Of a stretch of DNA of 49,013 nucleotides, positions 35,342 to 43,770 are shown piece by piece (the first letter of the stretch is position 1; each line of letters begins with the position of its first letter). This stretch comes from Aquiluna sp. GTDB taxonomy: Bacteria; Actinomycetota; Actinomycetes; Actinomycetales; Microbacteriaceae. The translations under genes were made by a program, and so were the position numbers. The notes beneath the pieces are model-generated. The model was given only the letters and a program-made list of their open reading frames with translations, made no database searches and was not told where the DNA came from. The stretch covers positions 1 to 49,013 of the forward strand of contig JAQWUU010000037.1 in assembly GCA_029241985.1 (NCBI GenBank), written 5' to 3'.

Positions 35342-36328
35342 ATGTCCGTACCCGCCTTGAATTGGGGGATCATTGGGCCCGGTGGGATTGCAGAGGTTTT
35401 TGTCGAGGCAACCCAGAAGCACACCGCTCAAAGATTCATCGGTGTCGCCTCGAGGACACCTGGCAGAGCCGAAGAATTCGCAAGTATGTTCAACATTCCA
35501 AAGGCTCACGCCTCATACGAAGACCTAGTCGCGGACGAAGAGATAGACGCTATCTACATAGCAAGCCACATGTCTGACCACTTCAAGCACGCAATGCTTG
35601 CTATCAACGCTGGCAAGAGCATCTTGGTTGAAAAACCAATTACCTACCTGCCAGAAGAAGCCGAAAAGATCTTTGCAGCGGCAAAAGCAGCCGGTGTGCT
35701 GGCCATGGAGGCAATGTGGACCAGGTATCTACCGCAATCAACGATCTTGAGGCAGCTCCTCGAGTCAGGAGAGCTCGGTGAACCAGAGCTCCTAACAGCG
35801 AGTTTCTGTGCCGACAACAGAAGTGTTGAGAGACTTTGGAAGCCAGGTGGTGGTGGAATCGTGTTTGACATGGGCATCTACCCGATAGCTATTGCCCAGC
35901 AAATACTTGGAGACCCTTCATCGATCTCCGCTTCAGGGGTTGTTCGCCCAGACGGCATGGATGAAGAAAGTTATGTAAACCTGAAGTACTCCTCGGGTGC
36001 CAGGGCAAGCCTGATAATGTCCGGTGTTGCCACCCTTCCCATGCTCGCGAGCTGTTCTTTCGAGAACGCAGTTATTAGCTTTGGAGAACCCTTCTTTGTT
36101 CCATCAAGCATTTCTCTAAAGACCAAGGACTTTTACCCTGAATCAACAACTTGGGTTGACGAAACCGGTATTGCCGGTCACGAGGGTTTGAGCTATCAGG
36201 CGACCTGGTTTGCCAAGTACTTATCCGAGGGCAAAATAGAATCTGATGTCCACACCCATGCCGAAACTGTTTCCAACATCAGAACTGCTTTTGAGATCAC
36301 AGCGCAGATTGGGGCAAAGCCCTTTTAG
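35342..36328 (+). CDS. Gfo/Idh/MocA-family oxidoreductase
   Basis: A 328-aa NAD(P)-dependent dehydrogenase, usually acting on sugars, inositols or related polyols. The Rossmann fold begins NWGIIGPGGIAEVF, VEKPITYLPEEAE is the conserved EKP motif, and GGGIVFDMGIYPIAIAQQIL carries the catalytic Asp/Tyr region (the second domain's DxGxY motif). ATG at 35342 is preferred over 35309, which would add 11 unrelated residues. It ends overlapping the convergent toxin gene by 4 nt. Together with the SDR and DoxX-like gene it forms an oxidoreductase operon of unknown substrate. Confidence 0.9.
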   Translation: MSVPALNWGIIGPGGIAEVFVEATQKHTAQRFIGVASRTPGRAEEFASMFNIPKAHASYEDLVADEEIDAIYIASHMSDHFKHAMLAINAGKSILVEKPITYLPEEAEKIFAAAKAAGVLAMEAMWTRYLPQSTILRQLLESGELGEPELLTASFCADNRSVERLWKPGGGGIVFDMGIYPIAIAQQILGDPSSISASGVVRPDGMDEESYVNLKYSSGARASLIMSGVATLPMLASCSFENAVISFGEPFFVPSSISLKTKDFYPESTTWVDETGIAGHEGLSYQATWFAKYLSEGKIESDVHTHAETVSNIRTAFEITAQIGAKPF

Positions 36329-36579
36329 TGGTGATATCGGAGCTGAATGACGACAACCTCTTGTTGATTGACCAAGTAAACCATTCGATGCTCAAGATTC
36401 ACTCTCCTTGACCAAGCATCCAGATCGCTGAACCTAAGTGGCTTCGGGTTCCCCAGTCCACTCTTTGGAGTGCGCAGTGTGTCGGCAATTAGTTTGTTTA
36501 TGCGCAGCAGCATTTTTGGGTCATGTTTTTGCCACCAGAGGTAATCGGACCAACCGGTTGACGTGAACGAAAGAGTCAA
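36325..36579 (-). CDS. yoeB: YoeB/Txe-family toxin
   Basis: An 84-aa mRNA interferase-type toxin that cleaves mRNA on the ribosome. Family marks are GWSDYLWWQKHDPKMLLRINKLI, KPLRFSDLDAWSRRVNLEHRMVYLV and the C-terminal IQLRYHH: the conserved Glu, Arg and terminal His-Tyr/His residues of the RelE-like active site are present, so it looks intact. The start is TTG at 36579 within a TTGA overlap with the antitoxin stop, so it depends on antitoxin translation. It is the end gene of the pair, convergent with the Gfo gene. Confidence 0.93.
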   Translation of the reverse strand: MTLSFTSTGWSDYLWWQKHDPKMLLRINKLIADTLRTPKSGLGNPKPLRFSDLDAWSRRVNLEHRMVYLVNQQEVVVIQLRYHH

Positions 36580-36845
36580 GGCTTAGCTAACTTATTCAGC
36601 TCCTCAAGCCAGACCTCAGTAACCTCGCCGGAACCAGCCTCCTCGAGTCCTTGAAGCAGGCGAGCAGCGTTCTTTCTTGAGGCAAATATGTGATGTAACT
36701 CGCGAAGACTTGCCAGCTCCGCAGTGTTCACCAGCTCAACATCACCGTCTTTGGAGCTGATGGTTAGGCTTCCAGTCTCATCAGCCAAGACCTGCTTGAC
36801 TTGGTTGTAGAGGTCCTGACGGAATGCGGTCAGTGAGATTGCCAT
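36576..36845 (-). CDS. yefM: YefM/Phd-family antitoxin
   Basis: An 89-aa antitoxin: the N-terminal half (about 1-50) folds as the DNA-binding dimer (AISLTAFRQDLYNQVKQVLAD, LTISSKDGDVELVNTAELASLRE) and the C-terminal half is a flexible acidic toxin-binding tail. It neutralises the toxin and represses the operon. ATG at 36845, 11 nt from a repeated palindromic operator. Its stop overlaps the toxin start. It lies 72 nt downstream of the fadB-like gene in the same direction but has its own operator region. Confidence 0.93.
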   Translation of the reverse strand: MAISLTAFRQDLYNQVKQVLADETGSLTISSKDGDVELVNTAELASLRELHHIFASRKNAARLLQGLEEAGSGEVTEVWLEELNKLAKP

Positions 36846-36855
36846 CCATTTTCCT

Positions 36856-36876
36856 TACGTACGCTAATACGTACGT
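36856..36876 (-). promoter_or_regulatory. Putative YefM operator: two TACGTACG repeats
   Basis: TACGTACG occurs at 36856-36863 and 36868-36875, each containing the self-complementary hexamer CGTACG; the two centres are 12 bp apart. It lies immediately upstream of the antitoxin start. The E. coli yefM operator also has two palindromes with a TGTACA core and, as I recall, 12-bp spacing, so binding by the antitoxin is likely. Confidence 0.75.
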
Positions 36877-36917
36877 CTATTACAAGGTGAAAGGCAAGAA
36901 CGGTTGGAGTTTGATCT

Positions 36918-39038
36918 CTAGTCTCTGACCCCAATAATCATTGGGGTGTGGAAAGTTGAACCAAATGCCTTTTCAGAAGCCCCGCTTCTGTCAAGGTAAG
37001 GCGTGATTCCACCTAGGTGGAATGGCCATCCGGCCCCCATAATCATGCAAAGGTCGATGTCTTCGGGTAGGTGAACCACCTTTTCGTCAAGCATTAGCTT
37101 GATTTCCTTGGCAAGACCGACATTCACTGCCTCAAAGATTTCCTCGGCAGACCTGCCGCCGTTTGAGCTGTTTCCAACAATATCGATTGCCTTCTTGTCA
37201 TAGCCCTTGATCTTGCCCTTACCGTCACGCTCCAGGAGCTTTCCGTATTCGGCGAGCTTGTGAAGATTCTCGCTGGCATAAAAACGATCTTGATTGAACG
37301 CGTGCATGGAATCAAGCACGTGGGCGCCGACCTTCAAGCCAACAAGCTCAAGCAAGTCGAACGGGTTCATTGGCAGACCAAGTGGGGCAATCGCATCTGC
37401 AACCTTTTCGAAGCTTGCACCCTCATCGACTGCGCGCATTGCCTCTCCCAGCAAGAACCCAAGGAGCCTGTTCACAACGAATCCAGCTGAATCTGAAGTG
37501 ATAACGGCAGTCTTCCTGAGTGACCTAGCAACCTTCATAGCGGTAGCTACCGACTCGTCGTTTGACTTATCTGCTCTTACAACTTCAAGTAGCGGCATCA
37601 CGGCAACAGGGTTGAAGAAATGGAAGCCAACCAAACGCTCGGGCTTCGAAAGAGCTTTTCCAATCTCATCGACAGAAAGAGACGAGGTGTTGGTTGCAAG
37701 AATGCAATCTTCCCTGACCACCTTCTCGATGGCCGCAAAGACTTCTTGTTTGATCTTTAGCTCTTCAAAAACTGCCTCAATGACCCAGTCGCAATCTGCA
37801 AATGCAGCGTATTCAAGTGAACCAGACAGGTTGCCCACGTAGCGATTACGGTCATCGCTCGAGAGCCTGCCCTTGGCAACCAATTTGTCTAGTTCTTCGG
37901 TGATGTAGGTAATTCCCTTGTCAATGCGCTCCTGAGAGATATCGGTAATTACTACCGGAACTTCAAGCCTTCTCAGAAACAGCAGAGCAAACTGTGAAGC
38001 CATCAAACCAGCACCAACAACTCCCACCTTGGTTACAGGCTTGGCAAGTTTTGAATCCGGAGCACCCTGTGGCTTCTTGGCGTGCTTTTGCACAAGATTG
38101 AAAGCATAGATTGACGCCCTGAACTGGTCTCCCGCGCTCAAATCTTCAATCGCTTGATCTTCTCGCTCAAAAGCTGCCTGCTTTGTCCCACTCTTGGCCG
38201 CCCCCAGCAGGTCAAGCACTCGATACGGTGCAAGTGGAACCTTGCCAAGCTTTTCCTCAACCATTGACCTTGCTATCGAAACAGCTGGTCCCCAGATTGT
38301 GGCCTTTTCCACTGCGCCAGGCTGGTTCTTGCGTTTGATTTTCTTCCCGCCAAGAACCTGGTCTGCCCAGTCGATGGACTGCTCCAAAAACCTAGAAGAA
38401 TCAAAAATCGCGTCGGCAATTCCTAGGTCGAAAGCCTCGTCTGGCTTCAGCATGCGGTTTTGCTTCAGTGGATTTTCAAGCATTACCTTGAGGGCATTAC
38501 GAATACCTATCAGGTTTGGCAAGAGGTATGCCCCGCCCCAACCGGGAATCAATCCCAAGAAAATTTCTGGAAGAGCAATCGCTGGAGCTGCTCTGTTAAC
38601 GGTTCGGTAGTCAGCATTCAGTGCAACCTCAAGACCGCCACCCAATGCGAGTCCGTTTATGAAAACAAAGCTCGGCACACCAAGGTCAGACAACTTATCC
38701 AGCGCCCAGTGGCCCATTTCGCCAATCAGGCGACCAGAATGCCTGTCCTGCAATCCCTGAACCTTGGTTAGGTCAACACCGGCAGCTAGGTAGTAAGGCT
38801 TACCGGTAACGGCAACGCCGTGAATTTCTTTGTCCTTGGCACGTTGTTTAAGTTCATCGAGTTTTCCTGCGAACTCAAGCAGAGTGTGGGGTCCTAGGGT
38901 GTTTGGCCTGGTGTGGTCTTGGCCGTTATCTAGAGTAATGAGCGCAAGAGTCTTGCCGGAGGCAAGCTTGATGTCTCTGACATAAGAGTGCGTGATGATT
39001 TCATCGGTGTCCTGCAGTAGTGGTTGGAAACGCTCCAT
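36918..39038 (-). CDS. fadB: FadB/FadJ-type fusion: enoyl-CoA hydratase + 3-hydroxyacyl-CoA dehydrogenase
   Basis: A 706-aa bifunctional beta-oxidation enzyme carrying out the hydration and NAD-dependent dehydrogenation steps. The N-terminal crotonase domain (about 1-250) has FINGLALGGGLEVALNADYR and LPEIFLGLIPGWGGAYLLP, with the catalytic glutamates. The dehydrogenase starts VGVVGAGLMASQFALLFL (NAD loop, near residue 340), with ATNTSSLSVDEIGKAL and GFHFFNPVAVMPLLEVV. ATG at 39038 shares one base with the thiolase stop (TAATG); the longer frame reaching 39101 is not needed. Translation is coupled with fadA. Confidence 0.94.
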   Translation of the reverse strand: MERFQPLLQDTDEIITHSYVRDIKLASGKTLALITLDNGQDHTRPNTLGPHTLLEFAGKLDELKQRAKDKEIHGVAVTGKPYYLAAGVDLTKVQGLQDRHSGRLIGEMGHWALDKLSDLGVPSFVFINGLALGGGLEVALNADYRTVNRAAPAIALPEIFLGLIPGWGGAYLLPNLIGIRNALKVMLENPLKQNRMLKPDEAFDLGIADAIFDSSRFLEQSIDWADQVLGGKKIKRKNQPGAVEKATIWGPAVSIARSMVEEKLGKVPLAPYRVLDLLGAAKSGTKQAAFEREDQAIEDLSAGDQFRASIYAFNLVQKHAKKPQGAPDSKLAKPVTKVGVVGAGLMASQFALLFLRRLEVPVVITDISQERIDKGITYITEELDKLVAKGRLSSDDRNRYVGNLSGSLEYAAFADCDWVIEAVFEELKIKQEVFAAIEKVVREDCILATNTSSLSVDEIGKALSKPERLVGFHFFNPVAVMPLLEVVRADKSNDESVATAMKVARSLRKTAVITSDSAGFVVNRLLGFLLGEAMRAVDEGASFEKVADAIAPLGLPMNPFDLLELVGLKVGAHVLDSMHAFNQDRFYASENLHKLAEYGKLLERDGKGKIKGYDKKAIDIVGNSSNGGRSAEEIFEAVNVGLAKEIKLMLDEKVVHLPEDIDLCMIMGAGWPFHLGGITPYLDRSGASEKAFGSTFHTPMIIGVRD

Positions 39039-40231
39039 TACTTGCCTCCGTAGTTGAGGTTTTCCCAAATTACGGTTCCACCCATACCAAGCCCGATACA
39101 CATGGCTGTCACGCCATAACGAACCTCTGGGTGTTCTTCGAACTGCCTTGAAAGTTGGTTCATTAGCCTCACGCCGGATGACGCCAGCGGGTGACCAAAG
39201 GCGATTGCTCCGCCGTATTTATTTACTCGCTCATCATCATCGGCAATGCCAAAGTGATCCAGAAAAGACAGTACTTGAACCGCAAACGCTTCATTTAGCT
39301 CAAATAGCCCAATGTCATCAATTGTGAGTCCGGCCTTTTCAAGAGCCTTCTCTGTTGAAGGAATTGGGCCGATGCCCATGATCTCAGGCTCAACGCCTGC
39401 AAAACCAAAACTCACCATCTTCATACGCGGAGCAAGGTTGTGCTTTTTCACTGCATCGCCAGATGCCAAGAGCGCGATTGTTGCGCCATCAGTCAAAGGA
39501 GATGCGTTTCCCGCGGTCACCTTGCCGTGAGGTCTGAAGGGAGTCTTGAGGTCTTTCATGCCTTCGACGGTGCTGTCTGGGCGCAAAAGCTCATCTTGGG
39601 TTACAAGATTCCAGCCTTCAGCAGTTGCAGCCGAAACCGGTATGAGGTCTTTTTGAATCTTGCCGTCTTTATAGGCCTGAGCTGCTTTTTGTTGACTGCC
39701 AACCGCGAATGCGTCAGCGCGTTCTTTGGTCAAGTGCGGGAAGCGGTCATGAATCTTTTCAGCCGTGTTGCCCATGTTCAGGGCGTCTGGAGAAACCAGT
39801 TTCTCAGCCAAGAACCGTGGGTTTGGATCTGCATCAAAACCCATTGGGTGTCTTCCCATGTGCTCAACACCACCGGCTAACACCATGTCATAGGCGCCGA
39901 TTCCAATTCCAGAGCCGGTGGTTGTTACCGCAGTCATAGCTCCGGCACACATTCTGTCGATCGCAAAACCTGGAACACTCTGCGGCAGGCCAGCAAGGAT
40001 GCCCGCAGTTCTTCCGATTGTTAGGCCCTGGTCACCTTGCTGCGTGGTAGCAGCAATTGCCACGTCATCGATGGCGGTTAGGTCAAGATCTGGGTGGCGC
40101 TCTAAAAGGCCGATCATGGCCTTTACGACTAGGTCATCTGCCCTGGTGTTCCAGTAGACACCCTTCTCACCGGCTTTGCCAAATGGTGTTCTGACGCCGT
40201 CTACAAAGTAGACATCTTGCGGCTTCATCAT
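39038..40231 (-). CDS. fadA: Acetyl-CoA acyltransferase (3-ketoacyl-CoA thiolase)
   Basis: A 397-aa thiolase completing the beta-oxidation cycle by releasing acetyl-CoA. The nucleophile Cys is in DRMCAGAMTAV near residue 92; the other active-site motifs are GGAIAFGHPLASSGVR (catalytic His) and AMCIGLGMGGTV (second Cys). NEAFAVQVLSFL supplies the conserved Asn. ATG at 40231 overlaps the acyl-CoA dehydrogenase/oxidase stop by 4 nt; a second ATG follows immediately. The thiolase-FadB-like pair is the canonical trifunctional complex. Confidence 0.95.
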   Translation of the reverse strand: MMKPQDVYFVDGVRTPFGKAGEKGVYWNTRADDLVVKAMIGLLERHPDLDLTAIDDVAIAATTQQGDQGLTIGRTAGILAGLPQSVPGFAIDRMCAGAMTAVTTTGSGIGIGAYDMVLAGGVEHMGRHPMGFDADPNPRFLAEKLVSPDALNMGNTAEKIHDRFPHLTKERADAFAVGSQQKAAQAYKDGKIQKDLIPVSAATAEGWNLVTQDELLRPDSTVEGMKDLKTPFRPHGKVTAGNASPLTDGATIALLASGDAVKKHNLAPRMKMVSFGFAGVEPEIMGIGPIPSTEKALEKAGLTIDDIGLFELNEAFAVQVLSFLDHFGIADDDERVNKYGGAIAFGHPLASSGVRLMNQLSRQFEEHPEVRYGVTAMCIGLGMGGTVIWENLNYGGK

Positions 40232-42192
40232 TTCCTAACTAGCTGCGTTTTGGATGCTTGACGCTGCTTTTCATCGGAGGCAAGGTTTGTCCTTACTAGG
40301 CCAGGGGTGAGCAGGAAGGAGTCAACCAGGCTCTCAACGTGGGGTCTCAACCTTGGCAGCAACCGACCGTCAATGTATTCGGTGATTGCCTCAGCCCTTG
40401 AGGAGGAAAGCCTGCCATTGATGAGGTACCAAGAAAGATTTTCCTCAAGAATGCCAAAACCATAAAGGTCTCGAAGCCAGGTGAGGATCTGCCTCGAGTC
40501 GTCATCCTTGATTGTTTTCAGCGCCGAGGTGAAGGCCTCCCACAGGATCAGCTCACCGTGAGCCCTTGCGGCCAAAATGAGGTCATTCTGATGTCTGTTG
40601 AAAAGCTCGGCTTGCTTCGCAGGGTCTTTAGGACCTGAAGTTTTCAGGTTGTTTGCCAGCTTTGCAACCATGGTGTGAACGCGATCGGTTAGGAGCTGCT
40701 GCTGGTGCTCCTCCTCTTTCACATAACCCACTGAACGGGCGGTTGAACCGAAGTCCACCATTTTTTGAGCCAGCCCTCTGAGGCCGCCTCGGTTGATTGT
40801 GGCCTCACCAACTTGCCCGGCAACATAGTTTGCTAGGGTCCCGAAATCAGGTGACTTGAAGGCCTTTGCGTAGTCGGCCAGCAGCCTTTTTGCGACAAGC
40901 TGCAGCATTACGTTGTTGTCGCCCTCGAAGGTGACATAAACATCTAGGTCAGCACGAAGACCAGTCAAGCGGTGTTCCGCCATAAAGCCCTGACCACCAC
41001 ATGCCTCTCGGCACTCCTGAATGGTGTCCATGGCATACCAACTGCTTAGGGCCTTTGATGCCGCGGCAACGGTTTCGAGGTCTTGCCTAGACTCATCGGT
41101 GTCATTTTCACCGGTGAAAACCGAATGAAACTGGTCTAGCAGTTCTTGGTGAGCAAAGATCTGGGCATAGGTTCTTGCAAGCAAGGGAATCAAACGCCTC
41201 TGGTGGCGGCCGTAATCCATGATGGTTTTTTCTTCCCCGTCTGATCCAACAAACTGCTTTCTCTCAAGCCCGTAGCGCACCGCAATGTCTAATGCCAGCT
41301 TCTGAGCGTTTACGACACCGCCGGTTAGCGAGACTCTTCCTTGAACCAATGCACCCAACTGAGTGAAGAACCTTCTTCCCGAAGATTCAATCACTGAACT
41401 GTAGGTGCCGTCCGGACTCACATCGGCATAGCGATTCAGCAGGTTGGTTCTAGGGATTCGGACGTTGTCAAAAAATAGTCTGCCGTTGTCGATGCCGTTT
41501 AGGCCGCCCTTCAGGCCATCGTCCTGGCTCCCAACACCGGGAAGCAACTTCCCTCTTTTTCGAATCGGGACATAAAAAGCGTGAACACCGTGTTTCTCTC
41601 CCTCGGTGTAGAGCTGAGCGAAAACAACAGCCGCGTGGCCGTGTTTGGCCGCGTTGCCGAGGTAGTCCTTATAGCTGTGACGATCCGGCGTGTGAATGAC
41701 AAACTCGCCGGTTGCAGCATCGTAGGTGGCCGTTGTTCCAATTGAGGCGACATCCGACCCGTGACCGGTTTCGGTCATGGCAAAAACACCTGGGACATCA
41801 AGGTTGACAGCTCCCGGCAATAAGTCCTTATGGTGTTGCTCGGTTCCCAAGTAGAGGATTGCCGAAGCAAAAAGTCCATATTGAACCCCGTACTTAATCT
41901 GAAGCGACGGATCTGCAAACAATAGTTCTTCGAAACTGGATAGTGACCCACCCGGGTTCATTTGCCCGCCCAGTTCTTCGTGGAAGCCGTATTGGGTCGC
42001 GTTATTCTCAACCAGAGTTTTTAGCTGCTTGAGCACCAGCTCTCGGTGTTCGATGTATGGCATTCCCTCTTGCTTGAAGAGTTTGTGTTCTTCAATCACA
42101 GTTCGGGTGTGGCGACGAATTTCTGCCCATCTACCGAGAATTCGCTCTCCGGTTGCCTGGACGTCTAGTTGAATCTCTTCGTTGATATTCAT
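40228..42192 (-). CDS. Acyl-CoA dehydrogenase/oxidase, ACOX-like
   Basis: A 654-aa FAD enzyme performing the first oxidation of beta-oxidation. The length and motifs resemble peroxisomal-type acyl-CoA oxidases more than the 380-aa dehydrogenases: FAMTETGHGSDVASIGTTATY, GEFVIHTPDRHSYKDYLGNAA, and ACGGQGFMAEHRLTGLRAD, then FEGDNNVMLQLVAKRLL with the expected catalytic Glu. Whether electrons go to O2 (giving H2O2) or to an electron-transfer protein is not decided by the sequence. ATG at 42192 has AGAGGTG upstream. First gene of the acyl-CoA dehydrogenase-thiolase-fadB operon. Confidence 0.88.
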   Translation of the reverse strand: MNINEEIQLDVQATGERILGRWAEIRRHTRTVIEEHKLFKQEGMPYIEHRELVLKQLKTLVENNATQYGFHEELGGQMNPGGSLSSFEELLFADPSLQIKYGVQYGLFASAILYLGTEQHHKDLLPGAVNLDVPGVFAMTETGHGSDVASIGTTATYDAATGEFVIHTPDRHSYKDYLGNAAKHGHAAVVFAQLYTEGEKHGVHAFYVPIRKRGKLLPGVGSQDDGLKGGLNGIDNGRLFFDNVRIPRTNLLNRYADVSPDGTYSSVIESSGRRFFTQLGALVQGRVSLTGGVVNAQKLALDIAVRYGLERKQFVGSDGEEKTIMDYGRHQRRLIPLLARTYAQIFAHQELLDQFHSVFTGENDTDESRQDLETVAAASKALSSWYAMDTIQECREACGGQGFMAEHRLTGLRADLDVYVTFEGDNNVMLQLVAKRLLADYAKAFKSPDFGTLANYVAGQVGEATINRGGLRGLAQKMVDFGSTARSVGYVKEEEHQQQLLTDRVHTMVAKLANNLKTSGPKDPAKQAELFNRHQNDLILAARAHGELILWEAFTSALKTIKDDDSRQILTWLRDLYGFGILEENLSWYLINGRLSSSRAEAITEYIDGRLLPRLRPHVESLVDSFLLTPGLVRTNLASDEKQRQASKTQLVRK

Positions 42193-42355
42193 AAGTTTTT
42201 CACCTCTTGAGCCTCAAGTAAATGCTAGAAAATGCATCTGGCCAAGGGGTGTCTGATTAATTCGTGACTGCACACAATAGGGTGCTAGAAACACTTTCAG
42301 TTTTTAGAGGTTATCTACAAAAATTGTTCACAGATTTATGGAGCAGTGACAAAGA

Positions 42356-43135
42356 CTAGTTTCCCTCGAACTTGGCTGACTGCTTCGTGACAAAAGCCTC
42401 CATGCCCCTGGCAACGTCTTTTGTTTGCATCAGCGCCGCCAGACGCCGAAAAACCTGTGTCTTTTCTGCTTCCGCGTCAGTGGCCCGAGCAGATGCCAAA
42501 GTTGCTTGAACTGCAAGAGGTGCCTGGGAGGCAATCTTTTCAGCAACGGTGAGAGCGATTGCAAATTCCTCCCCGGGTTCGCAGACTTCGGTGACAAAGT
42601 TCATTTTCAAAGCCTGTTCAGCATTGAAGCTGTCGCCGGTCAAGAGATAGCGCATCGCGCCTGCGTGACCAGCTGCTTTTGGAAACCGAAGGGTTGCACC
42701 GCCAAATGGCATGATCCCACGGCTGACTTCCAGTTGAGCGAACTTGCTGTCGGTTGCTGCAATGACAATTTCACTTGCCAGGGCAAGCTCAACTCCGAGC
42801 GTGAAGCAGGTTCCCTTGGTCGCCATCACAACGGGTTTTGACACCTGCCTGGTTGACATGCCCCACGGGTCAAGTCCCCCTTCGGGGACCATTTGAAGTT
42901 TGCCGGCTGCGAGCTTCGGCCCGACATCGTTTAGATCCAGGCCGGCTGTGAAGTGGTCGCCGTGAGCAAAGACCAAGCCGACCCTGAGGTCTGGGTTTCG
43001 GTCTAGTTCACCGTAGGCGAGTGAGAGCTCATGAAGCATCTGCTCATCAGCCGCATTCATTTTGTCTGGGCGATTCAGGCCAATTAGAAAAACGTGGCCC
43101 CTGGTCTCTGTTGTGATTCTGGTCTTCATTGACAT
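42356..43135 (-). CDS. Enoyl-CoA hydratase/isomerase (crotonase family)
   Basis: A 259-aa crotonase-fold protein. GHVFLIGLNRPDKMNAADEQML is the entry, FTAGLDLNDVGPK and TLGVELALASEIVIAATDSKFAQLEV form the oxyanion site, and SRGIMPFGGATLRFPKAAGHAGA carries a catalytic position. The usual catalytic Glu of hydratases in these places is partly replaced (ELAL instead of a simple E pattern), so the exact reaction, hydration or isomerisation, is open. ATG at 43135; a second ATG lies two codons later. It stands upstream of the fad operon on the same strand, separated by 163 bp, and is probably part of the same fatty-acid metabolism. In that gap I see only the AGAGGTG ribosome site and an imperfect palindrome near 42289-42304. 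Confidence 0.87.
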   Translation of the reverse strand: MSMKTRITTETRGHVFLIGLNRPDKMNAADEQMLHELSLAYGELDRNPDLRVGLVFAHGDHFTAGLDLNDVGPKLAAGKLQMVPEGGLDPWGMSTRQVSKPVVMATKGTCFTLGVELALASEIVIAATDSKFAQLEVSRGIMPFGGATLRFPKAAGHAGAMRYLLTGDSFNAEQALKMNFVTEVCEPGEEFAIALTVAEKIASQAPLAVQATLASARATDAEAEKTQVFRRLAALMQTKDVARGMEAFVTKQSAKFEGN

Positions 43136-43183
43136 GGCTCAAATGCTAAACGCTTTTGCTGCATCTTCGCTACCTGAAATGCT

Positions 43184-43441
43184 CTAGGTTGTTCTTCGCT
43201 TCCTATTTGGCCAAGTGATGATTATTGAGCCAATAATCAAACCAAGAAGTGGGACGATTCCAAGCGCCCAAGCAATACTGATGCCAAAAATTGCTGCGAA
43301 CCCGGTCAGGGCGTTAAAGGTCATGGATATCCAAGGACGAAGTTTTCTTTTTCTGGCCAGTACAGCCAACACAATGTTTACAACCGCCACACCTGCAAGC
43401 AAAACGTAGATGGTGGCAACCAGCGCCGCTAGATCTTCCAT
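43184..43441 (-). CDS. Small membrane protein, function unknown
   Basis: An 85-aa protein with three hydrophobic segments (about 5-29, 37-57, 60-77) and a basic end WPNRKRRTT. No motif I recognise. ATG at 43441 with a weak GAAGAA. It lies 24 nt behind another small membrane protein on the same strand, probably one transcript. Confidence 0.65.
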   Translation of the reverse strand: MEDLAALVATIYVLLAGVAVVNIVLAVLARKRKLRPWISMTFNALTGFAAIFGISIAWALGIVPLLGLIIGSIIITWPNRKRRTT

Positions 43442-43465
43442 TTCTTCAGTCTATTTTCAAAGTGC

Positions 43466-43696
43466 TTAGGGTGAGCGTTTCCTCGATGAGACTTTCAACC
43501 AAATAAGCAGCACCATAAAACCAATCACTGAGCCGACCAGTCCAAAACTTGCAAGGCCTAGCGCCCAAAACGCTTCCACAAGCAGCCCCGATTCACTCAC
43601 GTAATTGGGGCTCAGGTTATAAATCACCAGCAGTGCGACCGAAGCCAAGAGTGCGGCCATCAAAACCCGCAGTAAAAACACCTGTGCCTTATTCAT
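43466..43696 (-). CDS. Small membrane protein, function unknown
   Basis: A 76-aa protein with two TM segments (about 5-26 and 43-67) and a basic C-terminus LKVSSRKRSP. No family recognised. ATG at 43696 (MNKAQVFLLRV) is preferred because AGGA lies 9 nt upstream; an in-frame ATG at 43732 would add 12 residues. It is followed by the gene at 43184 and divergent from the nitroreductase. Confidence 0.6.
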   Translation of the reverse strand: MNKAQVFLLRVLMAALLASVALLVIYNLSPNYVSESGLLVEAFWALGLASFGLVGSVIGFMVLLIWLKVSSRKRSP

Positions 43697-43770
43697 AATA
43701 CGAATCCTAGCGACAGTGTCTTGGGGCGACATCGGTGCTGAGTAGGTGTTTCTGCATCTAGGCTTTAGTC

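Noticed and set aside
39039-39101. Longer N-terminus for the FadB-like protein
   Set aside because: It would overlap the thiolase 3' end by 64 nt; the TAATG junction at 39038 is the normal coupled start.
42289-42304. Imperfect palindrome ctagaaacactttcag upstream of the fad operon
   Set aside because: It could be an operator or a weak terminator, but the stem is only four to five bp and no T-tract follows; not enough to list as a feature.
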